Below, in pieces: positions 10,947 through 21,886 of a stretch of 64,000 nucleotides of DNA. Position numbers and translations under genes: made by a program. This stretch comes from Plutella xylostella (Eukaryota; Arthropoda; Insecta; Lepidoptera; Plutellidae). A model generated the notes under the pieces. It worked only from the letters and a program-made list of their open reading frames with translations. It did no database searches and was not told the origin of the DNA. Every line of letters begins with the position of its first letter. The first letter of the stretch is position 1. The stretch is from assembly GCF_932276165.1 (NCBI RefSeq), contig NC_064008.1, positions 3,849,001 to 3,913,000 of the forward strand, written 5' to 3'.

Positions 10947-11585
10947 CAGAGGTACTTACCTAATTAAGATAACACGCAAAGATTCACGGTCCTGTGCCAT
11001 AATAATTCAGTTTTTTTTTTTTTTAATTAATGAACAAACAAACAAACATAAACTCTATTTTATAAAAGTGTGTGTGTGTTAGAAGAAATGACAGAATAAA
11101 TAAGTTTAGCTTACCTACCTAATAGCGATAATTATGAGCCAGTAAAAAGAACTAAGGCAAGTCTCAAAGCCTAGGTTTATGAAGATACTAAACCACTTTT
11201 TATACCAATTATCTCGAAGGCTCAAATCACAAAGTTTTCCACGAAAATCACTTTGCGTCGTCGTTTTAACTCTTCCATGTCGTCGTTGTGTGTAGGTGTT
11301 ACTAGGCATGGGATCATAGAATGCAAAAAATATATTTTGCTCGTCTAGGTGGTATTTAAAGTTTCTTTATAATGGTTTGCCGAAAAAGTTGTTATAAGAA
11401 GTGGCGGATTTATTGGTTATGTAGTAAGTACTTATACTAGTCGCCTTCGTATGAACTTTGCATGATAAAATTTTGTTTTTAATTTTTTTTTCTATTTACG
11501 AGTAATGTTTTTATTGTATACGTCTACTTAAGTAAATAGAACGGTAGTCATTTCTTTCAAATAATATATTTTCGTTGTTAGCTGT
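10947..11585. other. AT-rich non-genic DNA
   Basis: Contains a short GT run near 11067 and nothing else recognisable. Confidence 0.4.
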
Positions 11586-11716
11586 TTCACAATATATGGT
11601 TAGTACTGCCTGTGAGATAAAATACATGCTGTCACTGTCAAAAAAATAATATCAAAAAGTGACAGCAAGTATTTTATCCTACAGGTAGCCACTAACCAGA
11701 CATTGTAAAATAGGGG
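11586..11716. mobile_element. MITE (TCTGGTTAGTGGC family), degraded copy
   Basis: Inverted arms around TGAGATAAAATACATGCTGT and its complement. The right end GCCACTAACCAGACATTGT matches the better copy at 47340-47480. Left end eroded. Confidence 0.6.
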
Positions 11717-12717
11717 CAATTTCAATGATTGTGAAATTTTATTTTTCGATTAACTTTCTTATGTTTTTATTTTTAAAGGGCCTTCTTATTTGTGAGATGA
11801 GGTATAATATAAAGTATAAAAATTGCCATCTAGCAACTTTTACTTACTAGCAAACCAACTGAGAGCATCACTAGCGAACTAGTAAGATTTCAGCAGTTTT
11901 ATTTTTTTCGCAAAGCTAGTCAATTTTGCTACAAGCAAGACTCGTGTATCCTAAATGATCACTGTCGCCTCTAAATCCTTTTTCTGATAGACACATTTAA
12001 GCCTGATGTCCGATAGAAAGAATCTCAAGGGATTTTTATCTTTACTTTTACGCAGAATATAGGGGTTCGATTTTTACCATATATTTTACAATATATTTTT
12101 GTTGCTTTGTTTCCGTAATACATAAGGATGCCTGTAAGAGATCGCTATCAGCGATAAGGCCGCTTATCGTTGTACCACCATTACCTTAGAAGTTATTCAC
12201 CGTAGAAGAAAATACTGTAATACCTTGGCAATGTCAACTGTAGGACTGTTAGTGCGGTCAAGAAGGCTCTGAGGGTTACTCTATACTGGCCAAAAATAAA
12301 CAAACGGCAGCTATCATGCAATCGGAACAGAGTCGTGGTAAGCAACTCATTTCTCGTAAACTGAAGTGACCCTCCTGAGTTAAAATATTTCACGTCTCTT
12401 TTCACGTTCCTGCCAAATATTTTCATGAAGCCCTGAAAATAGGCGCGGACTATCTTTAAAATAGCACGTCAGAATGTAACAAAACAGGCAATGAAAAACC
12501 CCTCGTTTATTTAACTTTCTCAGGTAGTTGTAAGGCTGCGTTCACAAAAGCTGCTGTGCTAACCATGTTACCACGTATATTTATAGTATCTCATTGTAAT
12601 AAACATGCCGATGGCATGTGTTCGTTCGTCTTGTTCAGGATTTCAAAACCAGGCCAGGCCCCCTATCGCAAACTTGTTTTGACAACGATTTTCGGATTGA
12701 AAGTGTATTGAATTATA
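11717..12717. other. Non-genic DNA with LINE 3' remnant
   Basis: Near 12138-12170 lies GAGATCGCTATCAGCGATAA with a following GGCCGC, the LINE 3' UTR motif. Otherwise nothing recognised. Confidence 0.4.
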
Positions 12718-12979
12718 CAGGGTGTTGCAAAAAGGGTATACTAAGCGGAAACCTACATGTGCAGCATGTTATATCTAAGCCCGAAACTGAAATCAGAATT
12801 TGGAAATTCGCGAAAAAAAAATTTTTTTCCATAGTAAAAAGTCACGTGACCAAAAAGTTTCTATGGAAAATTAATTATTTTTTTCGCGAATTTCCAAATT
12901 CTGATTTCAGTTTCGGGCTTAGATATAACATGCTGCACATGTAGGTTTCGGCTTAGTATACCAATTTTGCAACACCCTG
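12718..12979. mobile_element. TA-flanked foldback MITE, most complete copy
   Basis: Ends CAGGGTGTTGCAAAAAGG and the degenerate complement ATTTTGCAACACCCTG, flanked by TA at 12716-12717 and 12980-12981. The arms pair over roughly 110 bp each, leaving a small centre. The 108-codon frame across it (12618-12944) is a by-product of the element. Confidence 0.8.
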
Positions 12980-12981
12980 TA

Positions 12982-13884
12982 CATTAATAACTCCGTAAAT
13001 GTTAGTTCTTTTTTACTACACGATAACCCTGCAGTTTTCCTGTGAGTCAGTCGCATAGAGTCAGTTGCCTTGCTATCTATGAAAACACTATTTGCTGAAA
13101 TCGAAGGCAAACAGTAGTTGTCTATGGACGCAGCCTTACATTGGAATAACGCGACAATTTGTCCACGGTCGCTATCTCTCGCAGTGTTCGTTCGTTGAAG
13201 AGATCATTTAAACAATTACTCCCGGCATGTTTTGTGAGAGGAGATAGAAGCTGCCAACTAATGATGTGGAAGTTACCCTCCACAATATACGTATTATACA
13301 TTTTGTGTGTCACTTCTACGAAGTGAATTATGATGTTGAGGCTGAGTGAGGTGTGACTTGGTCTCTCGGCTTATAAATGTGAAAAAATATCCTAATCTCT
13401 CAAACGAAGACATTTTTAATCGGTACGCAGCATAAGTGGAAGATGATTGGCCGATGATGATAATTTACTTATACTTAAGTACTCAGAATGTTATTTAGTC
13501 AATTAATTAAGCATCAGTAGAATTTATAAATAGGAACATTCCAAAACCTTACAATCCTACAACTGGACTAAAGTTGGTAGCTTCTACCTCCATGGTCAGT
13601 CCATTCCTAAACAAATATCAGTCCGCCGCCGCCGCCGTGTTAATTCACTGAGAGAATAAAACTCAGTTACGCCCTTTTGCCCTCAACCTAAAGTTTAGTG
13701 CTGTTTGCTTTCCACTGGCATGTAGTGGTCAAGAGACTGCTAAGAAGTGGTTTTTAGGGTTCCGTACCCAAAGGGTAAAACGGCACTCTATTAGTAAAAT
13801 TCCACCGTGTCTTTTGGATTGTAATTGTAACTATGAACCGTGATAGTTTTGTAGGGTGGGATAATTAAAATTATAGACTAGCAT
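12982..13884. other. Non-genic DNA downstream of the laccase
   Basis: No exon recognised between the MITE and the laccase polyadenylation region. A short GCCGCC run lies at 13622-13633. Confidence 0.4.
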
Positions 13885-14096
13885 TATAGTGTAAAAGTGT
13901 TTTATTGCTCAAAATAGAGTATCCTAGCATTCAAGCCAACAATTGTAAAGTAACAAGATAACAAGTCAACAAAATTACATCACAATCTGAATAAGTTATT
14001 AAATAAATAAATAAATGCATCCATACGGAAATGTAAGTACCAAAAATCTTGTAAAAACAAAATGATAAGCTTCAGTCAGTGTAAATATCACAATCC
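13885..14096 (-). other. Laccase 3' UTR
   Basis: Inferred stretch from the laccase stop codon to about 16 nt beyond the AATAAA. It contains an AU-rich stretch of overlapping ATTTA units (about 14001-14016). The exact cleavage site is an estimate. Confidence 0.6.
13901..13906 (-). terminator. Laccase polyadenylation signal AATAAA
   Basis: AATAAA on the minus strand (context GAGCAATAAAACAC), about 190 nt after the stop codon and the best-placed canonical signal. Confidence 0.6.
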
Positions 14097-14674
14097 TTAG
14101 TTCTCTGGTTTGTAGTCACCACAGGTAGGGAAACCAGGAGGAGTGGGGGGCATGTCCCAGTTCTCTCCGACCTTGAAAACCAACCCCATACCGACCTCCA
14201 CATGGAACTCAATGTGGCAGTGGAAAAGCCAGTACCCAGGGTTGTCAGCCTTGAACCTCACAACCGTGTAACCACCGTCAGGGATCGTCACGGTATCCTT
14301 AAGCGGAGCATCAATAAGATTCCTCTTCAAGAGACCAGCGGCGTCGTAAGCCTTGACCTCTTCAGCAGAAGTGCTGGAGCCCAGCCGTCTCATTCCAACA
14401 ACACGGAAAGCGTATCCGTGCAAGTGGAAGGGATGATTGGCGTCGTAAGTGTTGCCTTCGTCAATGATGACCAGCTCAACGACGGAACCCAGTTTGACGG
14501 AGAGAACGTGGGGACACTTGCAGAATTCCTTCTCGCAGTATTCTTCGTCGACGGTGTCGGCGTTACAGAAGCCGCTGGAAGAGAGAGGCTTGCTGATCAG
14601 GAGAGGGGTCTTCGGGTTCTGCATACTGATGTGGTTCAGTTGAGGGGTGAACATCTTGTTGTCCGTGTCGGTCA
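14097..14674 (-). CDS. Laccase exon: residues 436-627, C-terminal copper domain, stop
   Basis: Acceptor TTTATTCCAG. The first codon is split (A|TG, a methionine). Carries HPFHLHG (516-522) and HCHIEFHVEVGM (587-598), the type 1 and trinuclear copper ligands, and ends in TAA at 14097-14099. The opposite-strand frame 14202-14777 is a shadow. Confidence 0.95.
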
Positions 14675-17600
14675 CTGGAATAAAGAAATGGATTTCGATT
14701 TTAATATTGTGGCAATTTTGTGTTGTGTTTTTTTTTACGTGGGTAATAATTTACACAGGTTTTCTTATAAAAAATAGAATGTGAAATAAAAAATTCTGAA
14801 CATATTTTAATACTAGTAATGAAATAATTTTAATAATAAAGTATAATAGGTGCATTAAAAGTAGTAAAATACTGTAAAAAATCATAGATCATATTTCGTG
14901 TTTAAAGAACGTTTTCAAAATACTTTGAAACACAGGAATTTAGACTCTTTGTGTCGGTCAAAAAGTTTGAATTCATAAGAAAAAGAAAGACGAAATTTTT
15001 AAACCTATTTTAAACTGACAAAAAGCTCTAATAACTCGAGGGATAGACTTGACCAAGACCAATTGCAAAACATTTGTAAAGGTTTAAACTCCGAAACAAA
15101 GAAGAACTCACTCTGGTTGAACCCGTAGTACGGAGCCTTGTGGTACTCGGAGTTGTTCTTGCCGTAGAAGTCGTAGGTGATGTAGAACTGGTGGTCAGGC
15201 ACCTGGACAAATAAAAGGAAAAAAATAATAATAATGAAATGAAATATTGTATATTCGGCGTAAAATTTTACAATTATTTGTCGATAGTCATAATATTACT
15301 CTACCACCATTTCACAAAGGCCCCGTAATTAAGGAAGAAATGGCGAAAGAAACTCCTCAAGCATCTTTGAAATTTCACTTCACACAAAACCAAGTACACA
15401 TTGGTTTGTCTGTGGGGAGAGAGTCGCACTAAGTTGTCGCTAAGCCTAGTCAGAGGTCTTCGGCAGCTTGAAAACAACTGACAGTCGGGTTGCCCACTTA
15501 CCCGACAACTCTCTCAGCACAAGCTCGCTTGTGTTGGGGTCCACCAACTCACACTGGGCCTGCGTGGTTGACTAAGCCTAAAACCCTTCCATCATTGGAA
15601 TGACCCAGCAGCTAACTATCTTCGATATTTATTTTTTATGTTCTGTTTCTGTTCCTTTTCTTTCTTTCGTTAGCATATTATTTAATGCGTTACATAGACG
15701 ACATAATTATTATTATTACCTCCTTCATGCTCTCATCCCAGGCGTGGAGCGAGTGCATCTCGGGAATACTGATGGTGGCCATGTCTTCCTCACCCTTGTT
15801 CAGAGCGTTCAGTTGCTGGAAAGATAATTAAATATTAGTATTCTTCATCTTTTAGTATATCAGGAGGGTTGGAAGTGCAGAGTAAGTTGTTATAATGCAC
15901 TGTTGATACTCTTATTCGAGAAGGATCATTTTTCTTCTACTGGATTATTAAAACAAATATCTTATCATGCTATACAATTGGGTTATGGCAGACATTGGTG
16001 ATGTCGGTTAAAAATAGAAAATGCCTCATGAGACAGTGCGCCATACTTCAGCTTCCTTCAAAAAGGACCTTGTATCTTTATCTATATGTAATTCATTAGG
16101 CTGTCTCCGAGTGTCATTATCGCTAGTTTGACGTTGACGACATCACATTTTCCAGTAGATTGCCTACCAGATCCCTGTTATATGGGGTCCCTACTGTTTA
16201 TAGATACCTTTTTTACAGCAAATGCTATGAGAAACGCAAACTCTACATACCAGACCATCCCTGTGAGACTCCTCCCAGGTCGGGTTACCGGCGGGTTCTT
16301 CATCAGGAGCTCCCTCGTAGTGGAGGACCACCACCTGCTTGGCCTTGGTGAAGCTGGTAGGAGAGGGGAAATATTTATTATGATGATACATATAAAACAT
16401 ACGTAGCATGGAACGAAAGACGGGAGTAACAAGACGTGACTTTTCACTTGCTTTGATGTTGCTTACATTTTTGACTAACTTTTGTATTGTCGGTATTTTA
16501 AGCACAAATAATTTTAGTACAGATCATCAACAACTATTTAGTATGATTATTTATTTATTTTTAATGTGTATTAAATTAAAGTAAATAACTGAAAAAATAT
16601 GTGTAGTATGAAGATATTATGTATGTATACATGTAAATAACTAAAACAAATATTCTCAAGATACTTGTTGCATGTCTTGGGAGGATCGTAGTTGGAAATT
16701 GGAAAAAAAATAATTCTTACCGGTCATCACAGTCCATAAGACCACGGAACTTGATCCAGTAGTTGTCGACCTCTTTGTCAGCGGTGATGACAAAGTCGAA
16801 ACGCTCTCCAGCATAGGACACAAGGGAAGTAGCTGAAAGAAAACAAAATCAAAATTTATAGTGAGGAATACAAAGCGGTTGAGGCTTTTGTCCAGCAGTG
16901 GATAAATATAGTCTTAGTATGAAGAAGATGATGCACTGCAGTCATTAACAAAGAGAAAGGGTTATTAGTGCTTCAACTTAATGTTTTTTTTCACAACAAC
17001 TGAAAACTAGATTTGCAATATAAGTTTATTTATGTATCACAGATGTCTGCGGGTAAGAAGAGAATTTATTTAACATATTCCTGCATTAAAAAAATGTTTG
17101 GATTACAAAAGACGACTTAAAATCGAATTTGTATCTTGGATATTATAGGTACATGGGGTTGAAGCAGAGACTTACCAATGATGGGCTCCAAGTCGTGACC
17201 GTCAGAAGCGATGAGGGTGAAGTTGTGGCCGTCGATGGTCATCTCGATGGGGCAGTTCATGAACTCGGCGTTGATGAGACGGAATCTGTAACTGTATCCC
17301 TGAAAACAAAAACATTCATAAAGATTCATACAAAATGAACAAAATACCAATCCCCTATACTCCAAGCAATAATCTGTTGTGAGATAATAGAGGGTTTTGC
17401 AAAGGTGGTGTGATTGTGAACAACTATTGATTTGCGTCTTTCAAATTCTTGCAAATTAGGTAATAAAACGAAGGATAAAAAAACGAAGTTTGAAACAATT
17501 GGAAATTTACTAATGCTGTATAAGATGACAATAATCTTTCAGAGTTTAGACTGTTAACTGTAAAAAAGGCTTCCAACAGTACACAGAAGCTGTTGTAGCT

Positions 17601-19604
17601 GTAGACCAAGAAGCAATGAAATAAATAAACACAAACCTTCTCCACATCAAACTGGGCGGTCTTCATGTAGAAAGGCTCGTCAGTGTCGTTGCCGAACAGC
17701 TTGAAGCGACCGACTCCATTGACGAGCAGCGCCGGGGGCTTGTTGTCGCCGGTGGAGTGGTGGTGGTCCGTGTACTTGGCCACGGTGGTCTCGTGCAGCC
17801 AGTCGGTGACTAGCATCACGTGCTCGGACCTGGGGTCGATGAAGATAATTAACGCTTACGGTAATTGGAATACTTTATTAGGAACTGGAACGAGGAGGTC
17901 ATGGTCAGGGATGGGTGAAATACCCAGGGTAATGGTAATGGGAATATGGGTTGATACATTGAGTTGAAATTAAAGCAATTGAGTTGAGGACGGGAGGACG
18001 AAAGCCAATGGCAAATTTCAAAATGCAATGCTAATGTTTAAAAAAATAATTCGGATCCTCAAAATCCTCTCCTTCATTTTGAGCTTCAACTCTACAGCAA
18101 GATTTGTAAGAAGGTATTATATGCGCAATGCGCAAAACCAGTAAAAATCTGGACTCGGCCAGCAAGGGTTAATAAAGACATATAACTACAACACATACTT
18201 GTCATAGTCGTAGAAGCCGTTAGGCTCCCTGGAGCGGGTCTTCCTGACGATGAAAGCACCGGCCATACCGTCGGTCCTCTGCAGACCGGAGTGAGAGTGC
18301 CAGAAGTGGGTTCCAGGGTTGCTGGCGGTGAAGTTGTATCTAAAAAGAGAAAAAAAAATTGATATTCAATATAATAAGAGTATAGATATGATGCAAACAA
18401 GAATTATTGGAAACGGTTAACCAAAAATGAAACAAAAGTCATGAAAGAAACCTAGGTATCAGTTTTATTTTAGTTTAAAGGTGTATTTCAAATTTAGTTA
18501 TTGATAAATAATGAAAAATTAAATCTATTGGTCTCTTGTTCTAACATTATACGGCCAAAGCAAGACAGCAATAGATTTAAATGCGTTTAAATGTTTGGTG
18601 CATGTCACCATAATTTAAACCATTTTAAATAAAATTCTCACCTGAAAGTAGACAGAGGGGAGATAGGGCACTGAGTGACCCATGGGGTTCCGTCCATGTA
18701 GGGGGTTCCGACCTGGTGCATGCCATGCCAGTGGACCGAGGAACCCTCAGTCATCAGCTCATTGTCTACGTCGACGATCACTCGGTCGCCTTGACAGACC
18801 TAAAACATAAACTTGAGAAATAAGTTCACTGCGTTGTGATGTCTTAAGAATCTCGTAATTTGCACACATAATTTTTGCTTTATGTTTATTTCCTATTTTA
18901 TTTGTTTTGTTTCATGATAGAAGATTTCAGTATTTTACTTCAATTCAGCAGCCAGAGTCAATCCCATAACAATGCCACAAGACCATAAATCTCAAACTCA
19001 CCGTAATAGCAGGTCCGGGCATTTTCCTGTTAACAACGTTAAGAGGCCTGGAGATGCCGTCAGCAGGAATGCAGTCCTTCCTGTTGCAGTCATCAGCGTT
19101 GAAGGGGCAGTCGTAGCAGGCCTTGCTCATGGACTGGTACCAGCCGATCTCGAAGTCGTAGTGGCAGGTCATGGTCTCTCCCTCGATACATTCTCGGTTG
19201 CAAGGGTGGTTCTCCTCGTCTTCTGCGGTAGCGCCTGTGAATGGATGAATAGTTTAGAATAGAATAGGATAGAATTATCTTTATTTTGCACGATGGAAGA
19301 AAATATTACAAAATGACAACCTATGAATTAAATATCAGAAAAAGACGGCGGTATTGATTAAAGAAATCTCTACCAACACAACGTTTTGGTTTAGTTGTAT
19401 TTGTTTGTCCTGTGTTTTGGGTGAATTGTATAGTTGTTTATTATGTATTTAAGGTTAATTTACTGAAACAAATAATCCAACTTTATATAGGGTCCTGAGT
19501 CCCGCTTTTGGCTATCGTTTTAAACACGCTGTATAATGTAGGTACTTACCCGAAAGCAAGGCGATGGCTGCCACGCAGCACAGCACCTGGCTGAATCTCT
19601 TCAT
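14097..19604 (-). CDS. Laccase (multicopper oxidase), 11 coding exons, complete
   Basis: Laccases oxidise diphenols and similar substrates and reduce O2 to water; in insects they act outside the cell in cuticle tanning, gut, fat body and other tissues. Joining exons 19550-19604, 19002-19234, 18642-18799, 18199-18339, 17637-17829, 17176-17299, 16721-16832, 16251-16353, 15720-15815, 15112-15202 and 14097-14674 gives 1884 nt: 627 residues plus stop, with every junction GT/AG and in phase. Residues 1-21 look like a signal peptide. A Cys-rich segment (about 29-75) typical of insect laccases follows. Copper ligands: H119/H121, H163/H165, H516/H519/H521 and H587-C588-H589...H593, with axial M598. 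Nothing is missing, so an active enzyme is expected. Several introns hold repeats. Whether this is the gut-type (laccase-1) or cuticle-type (laccase-2) gene or another paralog cannot be told without a tree. Confidence 0.95.
15112..15202 (-). CDS. Laccase exon: residues 406-436
   Basis: Acceptor TATTTGTCCAG, donor GTGAGT after CAG A. Encodes VPDHQFYITYDFYGKNN..., a family-typical link between the second and third cupredoxin domains. Confidence 0.93.
15430..15605 (+). mobile_element. 5S-headed SINE, 3' fragment inside a laccase intron
   Basis: Starts within TAAGCCTAGTCAGAGGTCTT, continues through TTACCCGACAACTCTCTC and TGTTGGGGTCCACCAAC, and ends near GGAATGACCC. Opposite in strand to the laccase. 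Confidence 0.75.
15720..15815 (-). CDS. Laccase exon: residues 374-405
   Basis: Acceptor TATCTTTCCAG, donor GTAATAATA. Exactly 32 codons, in phase 0 at both ends, beginning QLNALNKGEEDM. Confidence 0.92.
16251..16353 (-). CDS. Laccase exon: residues 339-373
   Basis: Acceptor CTCTCCTACCAG, donor GTATGT after GGTCTG. Encodes FTKAKQVVVLHYEGAPDEEP, a beta strand and linker region of the second domain. Confidence 0.92.
16721..16832 (-). CDS. Laccase exon: residues 302-339
   Basis: Acceptor TTTCTTTCAG, donor GTAAGA. Encodes SLVSYAGERFDFVI followed by YWIKFRGLMDC, a strongly conserved laccase block. Confidence 0.94.
17176..17299 (-). CDS. Laccase exon: residues 261-302
   Basis: Acceptor TTGTTTTCAG, donor GTAAGT. 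Encodes GYSYRFRLINAEF and IDGHNFTLIASDGHDLEPI, characteristic of the second cupredoxin domain. Confidence 0.94.
17637..17829 (-). CDS. Laccase exon: residues 196-260
   Basis: Acceptor ATCGACCCCAG, donor GTTTGT after GAGAAG. Encodes VTDWLHETTVAKYTDHHHS and LLVNGVGRFKLF. Confidence 0.94.
18199..18339 (-). CDS. Laccase exon: residues 149-196, type 2/3 copper site
   Basis: Acceptor CTCTTTTTAG, donor GTATGT. Encodes GTHFWHSHSGLQRTDGMAG with ligands H163 and H165. Confidence 0.95.
18642..18799 (-). CDS. Laccase exon: residues 97-149, first HWHG copper site
   Basis: Acceptor TTATGTTTTAG, donor GTGAGA. Encodes VCQGDRVIVDV, SSVHWHGMHQVGTPYMDG (H119, H121) and TQCPISP. Confidence 0.95.
19002..19234 (-). 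CDS. Laccase exon: residues 19-96, Cys-rich N-terminus
   Basis: Acceptor CATTCACAG, donor GTGAGT. Holds the Cys-rich insect-laccase segment (KACYDCPFNADDCNRKDC) and VVNRKMPGPAIT. Confidence 0.95.
19255..19385 (-). repeat. LINE 3' end in a laccase intron
   Basis: On the minus strand it reads GAGATTTCTTTAATC, then ACCGCCG, then GTGCAAAATAAAG and a TTCTA-type tail, the LINE 3' UTR pattern seen elsewhere in the window. Same strand as the laccase. Confidence 0.55.
19550..19604 (-). CDS. Laccase first coding exon: start codon and signal peptide
   Basis: ATG at 19604 in the context CAGCACCATGA. Encodes MKRFSQVLCCVAAIALLS, a basic start plus hydrophobic core, and ends one base into codon 19 at donor GTAAGT. 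An acceptor (CTTTCTACAG) lies 13 nt upstream of the ATG, so the exon begins at 19617 and its first bases are 5' UTR. Confidence 0.92.
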
Positions 19605-19617
19605 GGTGCTGGTTTGT

Positions 19618-21288
19618 CTGTAGAAAGAGGTGTGGCATTTTAGGAATTATATTTTTTATATTTAAATCCTCCATAGTTTCAATATTGTAGAAGGCCTGGC
19701 TTAATTAAGGCCTAGTTTAGGAGTAATTTGGTGCTATTGTCCCTGGAACTTTTTAATTGCTTGTGAGTGTAACAAGGTTGTTTATAAATAAGTAGTGGAT
19801 GAGATTGAGTCAGTTTTTATAAATGTTTTAATAGGTGCCTATATATATTATAATCATAATAATATTTTATGTGTAAACTTTGCACTCAAATCCGTTTAAT
19901 TTACCATAAACGAACTGAACGTCGCAAGCCTACCTCATAAAACCAATATTTGCTATGCCACGTACTTAAAAATATCGACAAACCCCTATAATTAGTGAAA
20001 AATAATATATATCTATGAACTACTAATCTAGAATACAGAGATTTACAGGTGACATCAATTAGGATTAGGATTAGGAACCGTATTGTAATTAGCAAAAAGA
20101 TTTATGCAAAGATATGAATAACGAAGGCCCGATAATGTTATCTTTTACATAAACAGATAAGGTATTGGTTTGCTACCGGATATTTATTTTATCAACTTGA
20201 GCCATCTGGACACATGCTACCCCCAAGTAGCGCCACAAAAAATCACAAAGTTAAAATTAAAGTCAAAAGGCAGATTAAAATTAGATTATAGTAATTCATG
20301 AGTATATTAATTTATCTCAGTTCAATTTTATTTCACTAAGCTAAAAAAAACAATGTCAAAAAAGCTATAAGCACTACCAAGACACAAAAATATACATCAT
20401 AATATTAAAGTATGTATTATGAATACACCAGTAAGTCAGTCTTTACAATGACAATAAATGTCTAAACCATCAAGGGATCTTAAGCAAAGCCCACACAGGC
20501 AGGTGGCTTATAATATTGTTTAGCGCCTAAAGTTAACTTTACAGCGTAAAGCATAACCAGAGGGCTAATCCACAGTTCAAAAATATTATCTTCACACAAA
20601 AATACAACGTTTTCGAGGGTTCGTTAACTAGTTGATTATCGCAAATCAACGCTTTTAATTATATATATTTATTTAAATATAAATACAAACAATGCCTTTT
20701 AATTAAGCTCTTTTTTATTTTCGTTTTTTATACAATTAGACAGTCAGTCAGGCTTTTTCCACTATCATAATAGTTATACTATCGTATATATTATCGTGGG
20801 AAATAATCCTGGATAGATTTCAAGTTGAAATCCATATTAAAATGTGTTTATGTCACTAGAACTATCCTTCAGGGACTGGTACGCGTTGATAAATAAATAA
20901 ATAATAAATAAATATATGGGGACATCTCACACACGGCCATCCGACCCCAAGCTAGGCAGAGCCTGTGTTATGGATATAGGACAGCTGATATATCTACACA
21001 AATACATAGATAGGTAGATATTGATTATAAATATTAACACCCAAAACCCGAGTGCAAATATCTGTCTTTAAACAAATATCTGCCCCAGCCGGGAATCGAA
21101 CCCGGGACCTACGGCATATAGCAGTCAGGGCCACTAACCACTACGTCATTCGACCGTCATGATGATAATGATCCTCTGAGATTGACTTAAAATATTTATT
21201 TCTTTTATTTTAAATAGTCTATGTTTTTTCCCACTGCTGGGAAAATGAAAAACTAAAAATATTATTAAAATAAAATAATTGAACTCAC
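19618..21288 (-). other. First laccase intron (5' UTR intron)
   Basis: Inferred between donor CTGGG|GTGAGT at 21289/21288 and acceptor CTACAG at 19618. Holds an eroded CACTCACG-type MITE half (19690-19770) and a tRNA-derived SINE (20890-21156); otherwise AT-rich. Confidence 0.6.
20890..21156 (-). mobile_element. tRNA-derived SINE, family 3
   Basis: Minus-strand head GACGTAGTGGTTAGTGGC (A box) and GGTTCGATTCCC (B box), then a body with GACAGATATTTG and GCTTGGGGTCGGATGGCC, and an (ATTT)n tail at 20890-20912. Head fragments recur at 28833-28910, 35975-36045 and 53050-53115; a longer, interrupted copy lies at 33095-33645. Confidence 0.8.
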
Positions 21289-21414
21289 CCCAGGCAAATT
21301 CTCACAATAAACCCGAGTTCCGTCGACCAATGAAGGTACGGAACAACGAAACGACAAAAAACAAAAGTCTAGAAGCTAGACTTTTGTCCCTAAGAACCTT
21401 ATTCAAGACTAAGT
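21289..21414 (-). other. Laccase non-coding first exon (inferred)
   Basis: From the initiator to a good donor, 126 nt. No ATG upstream of the coding start is visible in it. It contains a 12-bp-arm hairpin. Needs transcript support. Confidence 0.55.
21361..21387. repeat. Perfect hairpin in the laccase 5' UTR exon
   Basis: Left arm ACAAAAGTCTAG, loop AAG, right arm CTAGACTTTTGT. It lies about 27-54 nt from the inferred cap site, where a stable hairpin could hinder ribosome loading. Confidence 0.85.
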
Positions 21415-21442
21415 GATAGTGAAAAAGTTGATCTCCTATATA
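21414..21442 (-). promoter_or_regulatory. Laccase core promoter: TATA box plus initiator
   Basis: TATATA on the minus strand at 21442-21437 and TCACTT (arthropod initiator, consensus TCAKTY-like) at 21416-21411, with the A at 21414. The spacing, about 28 nt, is standard for a TATA promoter. Confidence 0.6.
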
Positions 21443-21456
21443 TTTCCTTTACATGA

Positions 21457-21485
21457 GATAATCTGTGTGATAGGTGGATAAGATA
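21457..21485. promoter_or_regulatory. Cluster of four GATA sites just upstream of the laccase promoter
   Basis: GATA at 21457-21460, 21469-21472, 21477-21480 and 21482-21485, that is -43 to -71 from the inferred start. GATA factors drive gut and fat-body genes in insects; the link to this gene is an inference. Confidence 0.45.
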
Positions 21486-21886
21486 AATGTATTAATTAAT
21501 TAATTAGTTGACTTCCTCATATCGCCTAAGCACAACTCGCATCAACTGGACACAATATATTTCAATGATTTTCATGCCAAGGTTTTCCAAAATATTGTAT
21601 AAAAGTGAAGTTCATTGTTTACATCGATTCGGTTACAAAGTCCAAATTGATCAGTGTTTGAGCACCTCTGAAATGCTTGATTATACGTACCACATGCTAA
21701 ATAACAAACATTTAATTTTGTCCGATTTAAAACTTTATATTCGTAAACAAGATTATAAAATATAAGTAAAAAAGTATTAGGTTACTATAAATAAAAGAAA
21801 GGTGTATAAGTTTAACGTTTCTGTAGGTCTTTCATTGTTTCCCTACCGGGGTAGCTGGGCCAGCTACCACGTATTTCGTTCATTAA

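Noticed and set aside
12618..12944. 108-codon plus-strand frame
   Set aside because: Produced by the arms of the foldback MITE.
14202..14777. Long plus-strand frame of 191 codons
   Set aside because: It lies antisense to the last laccase exon and follows that exon's codon bias; no domain.
16128..16505. Several 63-104 codon frames on both strands
   Set aside because: They overlap a 103-bp laccase exon and its introns; splice sites and phase support only the exon at 16251-16353.
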